DNA from: Deinococcus hopiensis KR-140
GTDB lineage: Bacteria; Deinococcota; Deinococci; Deinococcales; Deinococcaceae
Length of the DNA stretch: 64,000 nucleotides
Assembly (NCBI GenBank): GCA_943327755.2
Contig: CALPYF020000021.1
Coordinates: forward strand, 9,263 to 73,262
Reading direction: 5' to 3'
Under the pieces are notes generated by a model. The model was given only the letters and a program-made list of their open reading frames with translations, was not told where the DNA came from and searched no databases. Made by a program: the position numbers and the translations under genes. Positions 47,961 to 58,242 of this stretch are shown here, in pieces; position 1 is the stretch's first letter; each line of letters starts with the position of its first letter.

Positions 47961-48488
47961 TCAGGTGGACGTGGGCACCCAGAAGCGCAGGATGGGTCTG
48001 GGGTGGTCCGGCACCACGAACTGGCCTTCCAGCACGCCGCCGTTCTTCTCGATGGTGCGGCGCGAGCCGGTGTTGTCCGCGTCGCAGGTCACAAGGGCCG
48101 ACTCGATGCCCAGTTGCCGGGCGCGGCGCAGCGATCCGGCGAGGATGCGGGTGGCGTGCCCCTGGCGGCGGGCGCCGGGGCGGACCTCGTAGCCGATGTG
48201 ACCGCCGAATTCGCGCAGGCGGGCGTTCAGGGTGTGGCGGATGCTGGCGCGGCCCAGGTAGGTGCTCCCGTCCACCAGCCACAGGTACTCGGAGTGCACG
48301 AAGCCCTCGGGGAGGGCGTGGCCCGGCTCGAAGCGGCGCAGGTGCGCCAGGAAGGCCGGGAAGTCACGTTCCATGTCGGCCACGTCGAAGCTGAGGGTGT
48401 CGCCCAGGCCGCTGCCGGTGGCCTGCGCCTCGCGCACGGCGTCCAGGAAGCTCGCCTTGAACTGTTCGTTGGGGGGCACCAGGTCCAT
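47961..48488 (-). CDS. GNAT-family N-acetyltransferase
   Basis: 175 residues. FGGHIGYEVRPGARRQGHAT is the acetyl-CoA pyrophosphate-binding motif (RxxGxA-like); VTCDADNTGSRRTIEKNGGV is the following strand and helix typical of GNATs. The substrate is unknown. TAGGGT 5 nt before the ATG fits the leaderless pattern. Confidence 0.9.
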   Translation of the reverse strand: MDLVPPNEQFKASFLDAVREAQATGSGLGDTLSFDVADMERDFPAFLAHLRRFEPGHALPEGFVHSEYLWLVDGSTYLGRASIRHTLNARLREFGGHIGYEVRPGARRQGHATRILAGSLRRARQLGIESALVTCDADNTGSRRTIEKNGGVLEGQFVVPDHPRPILRFWVPTST

Positions 48489-48594
48489 ACCTCACCCTAG
48501 GGCGCGGCACGGCGTCTACTCTTAGCCAGATGGCGCAGCGCTCACCCGTGGCGTCCGGGCCGTACGGACGGGCTCGACCAGCGCGGGGCGCAGG

Positions 48595-48617
48595 ATTCAC
48601 CACGCGGCGTGGTGAAT
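48595..48617. promoter_or_regulatory. 23-bp perfect palindrome upstream of lipB
   Basis: ATTCACCACGC, one central G, GCGTGGTGAAT (48595-48617). It is 50 bp upstream of the lipB -10 box (48667-48672) and 107 bp from the GNAT start. It may be an operator for either divergent gene or an RNA hairpin. Confidence 0.55.
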
Positions 48618-48678
48618 ACCGGGCAGACTCCCGCCCAGGGCACGTTAAAAGGCCCCGGCACGGACGTACAATCGCCGC

Positions 48679-49398
48679 ATGACCGCCTCCCCCTTCGCCG
48701 TCCGGGACCTCGGCGTGACGCCGTACCGGGACGCCTGGGACCTCCAGAAAACCCTGCACGCGCAGGTGGCCGCCGGGAACGCCCCGCCCACCCTCCTGCT
48801 CGTGGAACACCCGCCCGTCCTCACGCTGGGCCGCAAGGCGCGCGAGGGCACCAACATTATCGTCACCCGCGACTACCTGCACGCGCAGGGCATCGAGGTG
48901 CTGGAGGTCGAACGTGGCGGGGACGTCACTTACCACGGCCCCGGCCAGCTCGTCGCGTACGCCATCTTCCCCGTCGGCCGCCGGGTCGCGGACTTCCTGC
49001 GCCTGCTCGAACAGGCGACCATCACGGCCCTGCACGACCTGGGCCTGGAGGACGCCCGCCCCAACCCCGGCTACGCCGGCGTGTACGTCACCGCGCGGGA
49101 CGTGAACGGCCTGACGTACGATCAGAAGATCGCGTCGTTCGGCGTCGCGGTGCAGCGCCACGTCGCCCTGCACGGCCTCGCGCTGAACGTGAACGCGAAC
49201 CTGCAGCACTTCGACCTGATCGTCCCCTGCGGCCTGACGCAGACGCACATGACCAGCGTGCAGCGCGAGTACGACCTGCGCGGCCTGAACAGAGCGGCCA
49301 GCATGCAGGCGGCCAAAGACGCCCTGACGCGCGCCTTCCACACCACCTTCGCCCAGTACGACTGGACGCTGCCCACCCCCGCGGCAGCCGGGAGCTGA
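48679..49398 (+). CDS. lipB: Octanoyltransferase LipB
   Basis: 239 residues. RGGDVTYHGPGQ (79-90), the catalytic Lys150 in YDQKIASFGV and Cys184 in LIVPCGL are the LipB active site. It moves octanoyl groups from acyl-carrier protein to lipoyl domains of 2-oxoacid dehydrogenases. TACAAT 6 nt before the ATG makes it leaderless. lipA follows after 4 nt, so octanoylation and sulfur insertion are encoded together. Confidence 0.97.
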   Translation: MTASPFAVRDLGVTPYRDAWDLQKTLHAQVAAGNAPPTLLLVEHPPVLTLGRKAREGTNIIVTRDYLHAQGIEVLEVERGGDVTYHGPGQLVAYAIFPVGRRVADFLRLLEQATITALHDLGLEDARPNPGYAGVYVTARDVNGLTYDQKIASFGVAVQRHVALHGLALNVNANLQHFDLIVPCGLTQTHMTSVQREYDLRGLNRAASMQAAKDALTRAFHTTFAQYDWTLPTPAAAGS

Positions 49399-49402
49399 AC
49401 CC

Positions 49403-50389
<987 letters not shown>

Positions 50390-50400
50390 GCCCCAGACCT

Positions 50401-50437
50401 CAGCCCGCCGGACGCGCCCACGCGCCCCGGCGGGCTG
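50401..50437 (+). terminator. lipBA terminator
   Basis: CAGCCCGCCGG (50401-50411) pairs perfectly with CCGGCGGGCTG (50427-50437), followed by AACCCTT. Confidence 0.65.
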
Positions 50438-50500
50438 AACCCTTATCCCGTAATGCCCCCGTAACGGGCGGCGCCGACCCTGTGGGCAGGAGGTTTCACC

Positions 50501-51364
50501 ATGACCACCCCCCTGCTCGTGAAGGACGCCATGCACGCCCGCGCGGTCACGCTCTCGCCCCACAGCACCCTGACAGACGCCGTGGTCACCATGCAGGAAC
50601 TGCGCGTCAAGCGCCTGCCGGTCGTGCAGGACGGCCGCGTGGTCGGGATCGTCACGGACGGCGAGGTGCACCGCGCGCTGCCCACCCTGAGCGAGGGTCT
50701 GACACCGTGGGCGTTCACGGACCGCGTGGGGCGCGTGCGGGCGCGGGACATCATGCGCCACCCGGTCCTGACGGTCACGCCCGACGCGGCCCTGACGGCG
50801 GCGCTGCGGCTGATGCTGGACCGGCGCGTGGGCGGCCTGCCCGTCGTGGACGAGGACAGCGACCTGCGCGGCATGCTGACCCTGACGGACGTCCTGCGCG
50901 CCGAGGGCCGCGCCGCGCGGCTGCACTGGGGCGCGGTCGAGCAGCACATGACCAGGGGCGTCGTGACCGTCACGCCCGGCACGCCCGCCAGCGAGGCCGC
51001 CGCCACGCTGAAGGTCACGCGCCTGCACGTCCTGCCCGTCGTGCAGGGCAGCCAGCTGCGCGGCGTGCTGCACGAGAAGGACCTCACGGCTGCCGTGGAC
51101 CGCGCCGGGGCCACGCACGGGCCCACCGTCCTGGCCGATCAGTTCTTCCTGAGTGGCCTCACGGCCGCCGACCTGATGCGCCCCCCCACCGGGTACGTCA
51201 CCGAGAGCGTTCCCATGCGTGACGCGCTGACGCGCATGCTGGACCTGGACGTGCACGGCCTGCCGGTCATCACGGAGGACGGGGACCTGCTGGGCGTCGT
51301 GACGATCAGTGACGTGATCCGCACCGTGCTGGGCGAGAGCGTGAGCGGCGGCGTCCCCACGTAA
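50501..51364 (+). CDS. Protein with four CBS domains
   Basis: 287 residues, two Bateman modules. CBS signatures: VKDAMHARAVTLSPHSTLTD, ARDIMRHPVLTVTPDAALTA, VEQHMTRGVVTVTPGTPASE and AADLMRPPTGYVTESVPMRD, each with a later LPVV/LPVI ... GVVT strand. Such stand-alone CBS proteins bind adenine nucleotides and regulate partners; the partner is not apparent. GGAGG lies just before the ATG. Confidence 0.92.
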   Translation: MTTPLLVKDAMHARAVTLSPHSTLTDAVVTMQELRVKRLPVVQDGRVVGIVTDGEVHRALPTLSEGLTPWAFTDRVGRVRARDIMRHPVLTVTPDAALTAALRLMLDRRVGGLPVVDEDSDLRGMLTLTDVLRAEGRAARLHWGAVEQHMTRGVVTVTPGTPASEAAATLKVTRLHVLPVVQGSQLRGVLHEKDLTAAVDRAGATHGPTVLADQFFLSGLTAADLMRPPTGYVTESVPMRDALTRMLDLDVHGLPVITEDGDLLGVVTISDVIRTVLGESVSGGVPT

Positions 51365-51387
51365 ACCCACCTCCGATACGACGAAAG

Positions 51388-51408
51388 AACCCCGTCACTG
51401 ACGGGGTT
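51388..51408. terminator. Bidirectional terminator between CBS gene and tRNA-Ile
   Basis: AACCCCGTC (51388-51396), ACT, GACGGGGTT (51400-51408), then TCTCTTTCTT on the plus strand. On the minus strand it follows the tRNA and is followed by CTTTCGT. Confidence 0.85.
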
Positions 51409-51417
51409 TCTCTTTCT

Positions 51418-51494
<77 letters not shown>

Positions 51495-51538
51495 GCACCT
51501 GTTGTCCTTCGCGCTGTCCTCTCGGGCAGGCGGGCATA

Positions 51539-51567
51539 AATGTATCAGGGGGTCTTCATCCTGTCAA
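51539..51567 (-). promoter_or_regulatory. tRNA-Ile promoter (-35 TTGACA, -10 TACATT)
   Basis: Consensus TTGACA (51562-51567), 17-bp spacer, TACATT (51539-51544) on the minus strand, about 45 bp before the tRNA. It is the closest match to sigma-70 consensus in the window. Confidence 0.75.
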
Positions 51568-51600
51568 CACCTGCGGGCCTGGGCCGGGGGACGGGGGGCC

Positions 51601-52731
51601 TTAGCGGGGCCAGAGGGTGGCGGGGCCGCCGGGGGTAATAGTGGCGTGGGTGTCCAGCGCGTAGCGGTCGGTCATGCCGCTGAGGTAGTCGCAGGTGGCG
51701 CGCGGCTGGCCTTCGCTGGCGGCCAGGGCGCGGTAGGTGGGCGGGAGCATGCTGGGGCGGTTCATCAGGGCGTGGTACAGGCTCTGGAGGACCTGGGTGG
51801 CCTGTTCGACCTGCATCTCGACCCGCCAGTGGCGGTAGAGGTGTTCGCGCAGGAAGGTGCCGGTGTCGCGCAGCAGGGCGCGCATGTCGGGGCTGTACGT
51901 GATGAGGCGGGTGGGCTGCGCGCGGACCTCGGCGGGGGTGGTGACGCCACTTGCCCTGATGCTGGCGTGGCTGGCGTGCGTAAGGTCCTTGATCAGCCAG
52001 CCGAGAAGCTGGCGGTGCAGGGTGCGGCGACCCTGTTCGCTCAGGTCGTGGCCGTGCACGCCGGCGCGGCGGGTGAGTTCGGCCCACAGGGGCAGGTCGG
52101 CCAGCTGCGCGGGGGTGATCAGGCCGCTGCGCAGGCCGTCATCGAGGTCGTGCGCGGTGTACGCCAGGGCGTCGGCGGCGTCCACGAGCTGCGCTTCCAG
52201 GCTGGGCTGGCCCAGGCCCGCGCGGTGGTGTTTGTTCAGGCCGTCCAGGGTGTCGTGCGTGAGGTTCAGGCCCGGGTACTCGCCCTTGGGGTGTTCGAGC
52301 AGCGTGACGATGCGCCGCGCCTGGAGGTTGTGGTTGAAGCCGCCCTCGCCTTCCAGGAGTTGGTTCAGCACGCGTTCCCCGGCGTGCCCGAACGGGGGGT
52401 GCCCGAGGTCGTGGGCGAGGGCGATGGTCTCGGAGAGCGTCTCGTTCAGGCCGAGGCTCAGGGCGACGCTGCGCGCGACCTGCTGCACTTCCAGGGTGTG
52501 GGTCAGGCGGGTGCGGTAGTGGTCCCCGGCGGCCGAGAGGAACACCTGCGTCTTGGCTTCCAGGCGGCGGAAGGCGGTGGTGTGCAGCACCCGGTCGCGG
52601 TCCTTCTGGAAGGCGGTGCGGGTCTCGCTTTCGCCTTCTGCGTGTTCGCGTCCGCCGTGGTCGCGGCTGAGGGTGGCGGTGGGGGCCAGGGTGGCGGCCT
52701 CGCGCGCTTCCAGGTCGGGGCGGGTGAACAT
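51601..52731 (-). CDS. dgt: dGTPase-family HD hydrolase
   Basis: 376 residues. FQKDRDRVLHTTAFRRLEAK TQVF and RTRLTHTLEVQQVARSVA precede the HD site AHDLGHPPFGHAGE (His107, Asp108), with a later Asp in LVDAADALAYTAHDLDD. This is the deoxyguanosinetriphosphate triphosphohydrolase family, which cleaves dNTPs to nucleoside and tripolyphosphate. TACACT, 6 nt before the ATG, gives a leaderless start. The tRNA-Ile promoter lies just beyond its 3' end. Confidence 0.93.
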   Translation of the reverse strand: MFTRPDLEAREAATLAPTATLSRDHGGREHAEGESETRTAFQKDRDRVLHTTAFRRLEAKTQVFLSAAGDHYRTRLTHTLEVQQVARSVALSLGLNETLSETIALAHDLGHPPFGHAGERVLNQLLEGEGGFNHNLQARRIVTLLEHPKGEYPGLNLTHDTLDGLNKHHRAGLGQPSLEAQLVDAADALAYTAHDLDDGLRSGLITPAQLADLPLWAELTRRAGVHGHDLSEQGRRTLHRQLLGWLIKDLTHASHASIRASGVTTPAEVRAQPTRLITYSPDMRALLRDTGTFLREHLYRHWRVEMQVEQATQVLQSLYHALMNRPSMLPPTYRALAASEGQPRATCDYLSGMTDRYALDTHATITPGGPATLWPR

Positions 52732-52781
52732 GCGCGCAGTGTATGACCGTGCGGGGGCGGGTGCATTACAGTTGCCGGAAG

Positions 52782-53309
52782 ATGACCGGCGAGACGACGG
52801 GTGGGACGAGGGTGGTGTATGACGGGCGGATCGTGCGCCTGGAACTCTTAGGCGGCAAGTGGGAGGTGGTGCGGCACGCGGACGCGGTGGCGATCCTGGC
52901 CCTGAACGAGTCCGGGGAGATGCTGCTGGTCCGCCAGGAGCGCCGGGCGGTGGGGGCGTTCACGGTGGAGGCCCCGGCCGGGCTGATCGATCCCGGCGAG
53001 ACGCCCGAGCAGGCGGCGCGGCGCGAGTTGCAGGAGGAGGCGGGTCTGGACGGCGACGTGACGCTGTTCACGCGCTTCTACGCCAGCCCTGGGTTCTGCG
53101 ACGAGTTCCTGTACGTGTTCGAGGCGACGAACCTCCGCGAGAGCAAACTGCCGCACGACGAGGACGAGGAGGGGATCGAGGTGCTGTGGCTACCGCCCGC
53201 GCAGGTGCTGGCGGGGCTGCGGGACGGCTCGCTGGTGGGCAGCGCGTCCACCGTGGCGGCCGCCATGCACGCCGTGATCCTGCTCGCGGGCCGCCCGGGG
53301 GGCGCGTGA
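52782..53309 (+). CDS. Nudix hydrolase, ADP-ribose pyrophosphatase type
   Basis: 175 residues. The Nudix box is GLIDPGETPEQAARRELQEE with AG following. The upstream APA (VEAPAGLID) and the downstream YASPGFCDEFLYVFEA loop are typical of ADP-ribose/NDP-sugar pyrophosphatases. Its stop overlaps the ribF GTG (GTGA, 53306-53309), a coupling that might link turnover of nucleotide sugars or FAD to flavin synthesis. TACAGT lies 9 nt before the ATG. Confidence 0.92.
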   Translation: MTGETTGGTRVVYDGRIVRLELLGGKWEVVRHADAVAILALNESGEMLLVRQERRAVGAFTVEAPAGLIDPGETPEQAARRELQEEAGLDGDVTLFTRFYASPGFCDEFLYVFEATNLRESKLPHDEDEEGIEVLWLPPAQVLAGLRDGSLVGSASTVAAAMHAVILLAGRPGGA

Positions 53310-54202
53310 AGACGTACGTGTCGCCCGGCCAGCGCCCGGATACCGCCACGGTGGTCGCGGTCGGGTCGTTCGACGGGGTGCACCTGGGGCATCAGGCCCT
53401 GATCGCGCAGCTGAAGGCCAAGGCGCGCGAGCACCGGGTGCCCAGCGTGGTGTACACCTTCGATCCGCCCACGCGGGTGCTGACGCAGGGCGTGGAGTTC
53501 CTGTCCACCCTCCCGGAGAAGCTGGACCTGCTGGCCCGCTACGGCGTGGACGAGACCATCGCGGCGGCCTTCACGCCGGAGTTCGCGTCCCGCCCGAAGG
53601 AGGCGTTCCTGGATGACCTGCGCCTCCTGCGCCCGCGCGCGATCGTCGTCGGCGAGGACTTCCACTTCGGGCGGGGCCGCGCCGGGAGTGCCGCGGACCT
53701 GCGCGAGGTCGCGCCGGAGGTCGTCGTGGTGCCCATCCACGGTCTGAGCGGCGAGGACATCAAGAGCACCCGCGTGCGCGAGTACCTCAAGAGCGGCGAC
53801 GTGGACGGCGCGCGCCGCCTGCTGGGCCGCCACTACGACGCGCAGGGCGTGGTCGTGCAGGGCGACCAGCTGGGCCGCACCATCGGCTGGCCCACCGCGA
53901 ACATCCGCGTGCCGGACGGCAAGGCCCTACCGCTGGGCGTATTCGCCGTCGTCGCCGTGGGCGATCACGCGCGCTGGCACGGCATGGCGAACGTCGGCTT
54001 CCGCCCCACCGTGAACGGCACGGACCGCCGCTTCGAGGTGCACCTGTTCGACTACAGCGGCGACCTGTACGGGCAGGAGTTGCAGATCAAGTTCTTCGCG
54101 CACCTGCGCGGCGAGCAGAAATTCGGCGGCCTGGACGAACTCAAGGCTCAGATCGCCCGCGACGCGCAGGCGGCCCGCGACGCCCTGAAAGACGTCCGGT
54201 AA
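53306..54202 (+). CDS. ribF: Bifunctional riboflavin kinase / FAD synthetase
   Basis: 298 residues from a GTG overlapping the previous stop. The N-terminal nucleotidyltransferase has VGSFDGVHLGHQALI and VVGEDFHFGRGRAG, then GEDIKSTRVREYL. The C-terminal kinase domain has GRTIGWPTANI and FRPTVNGTDRRFEVHLFDYS. It converts riboflavin to FMN and FAD. Full length. An earlier in-frame start inside the Nudix gene was rejected. Confidence 0.96.
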   Translation: MKTYVSPGQRPDTATVVAVGSFDGVHLGHQALIAQLKAKAREHRVPSVVYTFDPPTRVLTQGVEFLSTLPEKLDLLARYGVDETIAAAFTPEFASRPKEAFLDDLRLLRPRAIVVGEDFHFGRGRAGSAADLREVAPEVVVVPIHGLSGEDIKSTRVREYLKSGDVDGARRLLGRHYDAQGVVVQGDQLGRTIGWPTANIRVPDGKALPLGVFAVVAVGDHARWHGMANVGFRPTVNGTDRRFEVHLFDYSGDLYGQELQIKFFAHLRGEQKFGGLDELKAQIARDAQAARDALKDVR

Positions 54203-54217
54203 ACGTGCTGCTGTCCA

Positions 54218-54282
54218 GGCTCCCCTCTCCTGCGGAGCTTTGCAAGTCGAGGGGAGCTGTCGGCGCAGACGACGGAGGGGTT
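54218..54282 (-). repeat. Palindromic intergenic repeat, family A copy 3
   Basis: In minus orientation it reads AACCCCTCCGTCG...CGACAGCTCCCC, then an unusually long loop, then GAGGGGAGCC. It has the same two-stem plan as 7664-7706, with an insert of about 20 nt in the second loop. It lies between convergent ribF and the DUF6174-like gene. Confidence 0.65.
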
Positions 54283-54299
54283 CAGCCGCCCGGGGGCCC

Positions 54300-54851
54300 T
54301 CAGTTCACGGTGAAGTTGCTGATGTTCCACTCGCCGAAGCCGTCCAGGATGCCCTCGTCGCCGAGGCCGGACGCGAAGCGGGTGGGGTACCCGTAGGTGG
54401 GGTCGAAGGTCTGCCGGACGATGGGGCAGGGGGCTTTCGCCTGGGCTTTCAGGGTGGCGGCCATCTCGTCGAAGCGGGCGTCCATGGTGCGCGCGGACAG
54501 GGCGGGGTTCACGGTGCCCTCCTGCCCGGGGGCCAGGGAGGTGCGGGTCACGCGGCCGCCGCTGACGGTGACGCGGGTGCCGGGGAACAGGACGGGCGCG
54601 GCGATCTGGTTCACGTCGTAGGTGTAGTTCGTGGGGCGCTGGCTGGCCCACAGGGCGCGGGCCTGGGTCAGCTGGGCGTTCAGGGCCTTGAAGTCGGGGC
54701 GGACGTACCCGGCGCGGCAGCCGAACGGGGCGGTGGTGGGCGCGCCGGTCTGAGGGCTGCTGCCGCCCCCGGCGAGGGCCGCGCCGGTCACGGCGGCCAG
54801 CAGGCCGGTCAGGAGGACGCGGGGGACGGTGCGGCGGATGCTGGGGGTCAT
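54300..54851 (-). CDS. Secreted DUF6174-like protein
   Basis: 183 residues. Signal peptide region TVPRVLLTGLLAAVTGAALA, then one Cys (FGCRAGYVRPDF), NYTYDVNQIAAPVLFPGTRV, VTVSGGRVTR and a final FDPTYGYPTRF. The Y-x-Y ... RVTVSGGRV ... DPxYGYP order resembles DUF6174 envelope proteins; the family link is from memory. The ATG at 54851 is chosen as it starts the signal peptide. No catalytic residue is evident. Confidence 0.75.
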   Translation of the reverse strand: MTPSIRRTVPRVLLTGLLAAVTGAALAGGGSSPQTGAPTTAPFGCRAGYVRPDFKALNAQLTQARALWASQRPTNYTYDVNQIAAPVLFPGTRVTVSGGRVTRTSLAPGQEGTVNPALSARTMDARFDEMAATLKAQAKAPCPIVRQTFDPTYGYPTRFASGLGDEGILDGFGEWNISNFTVN

Positions 54852-54947
54852 GGGGGCAGCGTACGGGCCGAAGCTGACGGGCGGCTGAGAGGTGGGGGTG
54901 GTGAGGGTTGCGGTGCGCCGGGGCGGGTGGGGCGTACCCTGGGCGGC

Positions 54948-55838
54948 ATGAGCCTGGACGCCCTCTCCCCTGTTTCGTCGCCCGAGTCCTCCGCCGAGCT
55001 GCCTGCGGTGCTGGACCTGGGGTACTCGTTCTGCCCGAACGACACGTTCATCTTTCACGCGCTGCACGCGGGGCTGGTGCAGGGGCCACTGCCGGTGCGC
55101 GAGGTGCTCGAAGACGTGCAGACCCTGAACGAGTGGGCGGTGGCGGGGCGGTTGCCGATGACGAAGATCAGTTACCGCGCGTACTTCGAGGTGATGGACC
55201 GGTACGTGGCGCTGCGCGCGGGCGGGGCGCTGGGGCGCGGCGTGGGGCCGCTGGTCGTGACGCGCGGGGACGTGCAGGACCTGAACGGGCGGACGGTGGC
55301 GTCGCCGGGCGCGCTGACCACGGCGGAGTTGCTGCTGCGGCTGGTGTTCCCGGGGGTGAACGTGGTGCGGATGCGCTACGACGAGGTGATGCCCGCCGTG
55401 CAGCGCGGCGAGTTCGCGGGGCAGCCCATCGACGCGGGCCTGATCATCCACGAGTCGCGCTTCACCTTCCACGAGTACGGCTTGACCCGCCTGCTGGACC
55501 TGGGGGCGTGGTGGGAACAGGAGACGGGGTTACCCCTCCCGCTGGGTGCGATCCTGGTGCGCCGCGACCTGCCGCACGACGTGCAGCGCGGCCTGAACGC
55601 GGCGGTGCGGGCCAGCCTGGAATACGCGTACGCGCATCCGGACGCGGCACGCGCGTACATCCGCGAGCACGCGCTGGAGATGTCCGACGAGGTCATGCAG
55701 GCGCACATCGACCTGTACGTGAATCCCTTCAGTCTGGACGTGGGCGAGGAGGGCGAGCGGGCCGTTCGGGAACTGCACCGCCGCGCGGTTGAGGTCGGCG
55801 CGACCCGCCCCAGCGAGTGGCCGCTGTTCGTGGAGTGA
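54948..55838 (+). CDS. mqnD: 1,4-dihydroxy-6-naphthoate synthase (futalosine menaquinone pathway)
   Basis: 296 residues. LDLGYSFCPNDTFIFHALHA is the MqnD signature; KISYRAYFEVMDRYVALRAG, GALTTAELLLRLVFPGVNVV and AGLIIHESRFTFHEYGL follow. It acts on cyclic dehypoxanthinyl futalosine, the late step making the naphthoquinone ring of menaquinone. Deinococcus uses this route. TACCCT (54935-54940) is 7 nt before the ATG, so the message is leaderless. Other mqn genes are elsewhere. Confidence 0.93.
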   Translation: MSLDALSPVSSPESSAELPAVLDLGYSFCPNDTFIFHALHAGLVQGPLPVREVLEDVQTLNEWAVAGRLPMTKISYRAYFEVMDRYVALRAGGALGRGVGPLVVTRGDVQDLNGRTVASPGALTTAELLLRLVFPGVNVVRMRYDEVMPAVQRGEFAGQPIDAGLIIHESRFTFHEYGLTRLLDLGAWWEQETGLPLPLGAILVRRDLPHDVQRGLNAAVRASLEYAYAHPDAARAYIREHALEMSDEVMQAHIDLYVNPFSLDVGEEGERAVRELHRRAVEVGATRPSEWPLFVE

Positions 55839-56046
55839 CGGGGGGCGCGGGCTCATGAGGGGCTTCCTGATCTGACTTTGGGACGAACCTGAAGGGAGCT
55901 TCACAAGGTGGGACTTCCCCCGTTTGGGGGCGGTCGGGGTCTGAGATGGTGGGCTCGTTCGACCGAAGCCGGCCGGTTCCTGACAGGCGCGCCACTGGCG
56001 CCGCCGGGGCACTTTCCCCTGCCGCGCAGTTCCACGAGGTTCCCCC

Positions 56047-56925
56047 ATGAAACGTACCCTGACCACCCTGACCGCCTTCCTCGCCACTGCCGCTCTCGCC
56101 GGGGGTGCCCAGGGGCAGACCGTACCCGACCGTGGCACCGTGACCGTGAACGGCTCGACCGTGTTCTACAAGGCGACCGGCAGTGGCCAGCCTCTGCTGC
56201 TGATCCACGGGTACCCGCTGAGCGGTGAGCTGTTCAAGAACAACCGCGCGCTGCTCGCCCGGAACTTCCGCGTGATCACCGTGGACCTGCCCGGCTTCGG
56301 CCTGAGCCGCGCGCCGAACGCGGACGCCAGCATCGAGAACTACGCCACTACGGTGCTGGGGGTCATGGACGCCCTGAAACTGAATCAGGTCGTGGCGGGC
56401 GGCATGAGCATGGGCGGCATGACGCTGTTCCAGATGTACAAGATGGCCCCCGAGCGCTTCAGGGGCCTGATCTTCATCGACACGACCGCCGATCCCAGTG
56501 GCGTGGCCGAGAAGGCCAACTGGCTGGGCACCGGGCAGCAGGCGCAGGAGAAGGGCGTGGCGAGCCTCGTGGACATCCTGATGCCGCGCATGCTGACCGG
56601 CCAGAGCCGCATGACGATGCCCAATCAGGTCATGCACCTGGGCAGCCTCGTGAAGCAGGCCAGCCTGAACGGCGCGGTGGGGGGCGCGGCGGCCCTGGCC
56701 AACCGCCCGGACGCGAACCCCATCCTGCCGACCATCCGGGTGCCCACCCTGTACCTGTTCGGCGCGGAAGACAACCTGACGCCGCCCGAGGTCGCCATGA
56801 AGATGCAGATGAACACCCCGGGCAGCCGACTGGTACTGATTCCCGGCGCCGGGCACGCCGCGACCTTCGAGAAGGCCAGCGCTGCGGCGCGCGCCATGAA
56901 CGATTTCGCCCTCAGCCTGCGCTGA
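56047..56925 (+). CDS. Secreted alpha/beta-fold hydrolase
   Basis: 292 residues. A signal peptide (about 1-23, TALAGGAQGQ region) is followed by LLLIHGYPLSGELFKNNRAL (HG oxyanion motif), DLPGFGLSR, the nucleophile GGMSMGGMT, LYLFGAEDNLTP (Asp) and IPGAGHAATFE (His). It is an epoxide-hydrolase/haloperoxidase-like enzyme in the envelope. The 208-nt region before it (55839-56046) has a small CCCCC-GTTT-GGGGG hairpin near 55917 and no gene. The sugar dehydrogenase gene follows after 77 nt. Confidence 0.88.
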   Translation: MKRTLTTLTAFLATAALAGGAQGQTVPDRGTVTVNGSTVFYKATGSGQPLLLIHGYPLSGELFKNNRALLARNFRVITVDLPGFGLSRAPNADASIENYATTVLGVMDALKLNQVVAGGMSMGGMTLFQMYKMAPERFRGLIFIDTTADPSGVAEKANWLGTGQQAQEKGVASLVDILMPRMLTGQSRMTMPNQVMHLGSLVKQASLNGAVGGAAALANRPDANPILPTIRVPTLYLFGAEDNLTPPEVAMKMQMNTPGSRLVLIPGAGHAATFEKASAAARAMNDFALSLR

Positions 56926-57002
56926 TCCGGACCCCACCCTGCCTATGGCGCGCCCGGAGCATTGCCGGTGCGCGCCGCCCTCTCACTTTCCGGAGGTCAC
57001 CC

Positions 57003-58241
<1,239 letters not shown>

Positions 58242-58242
58242 C

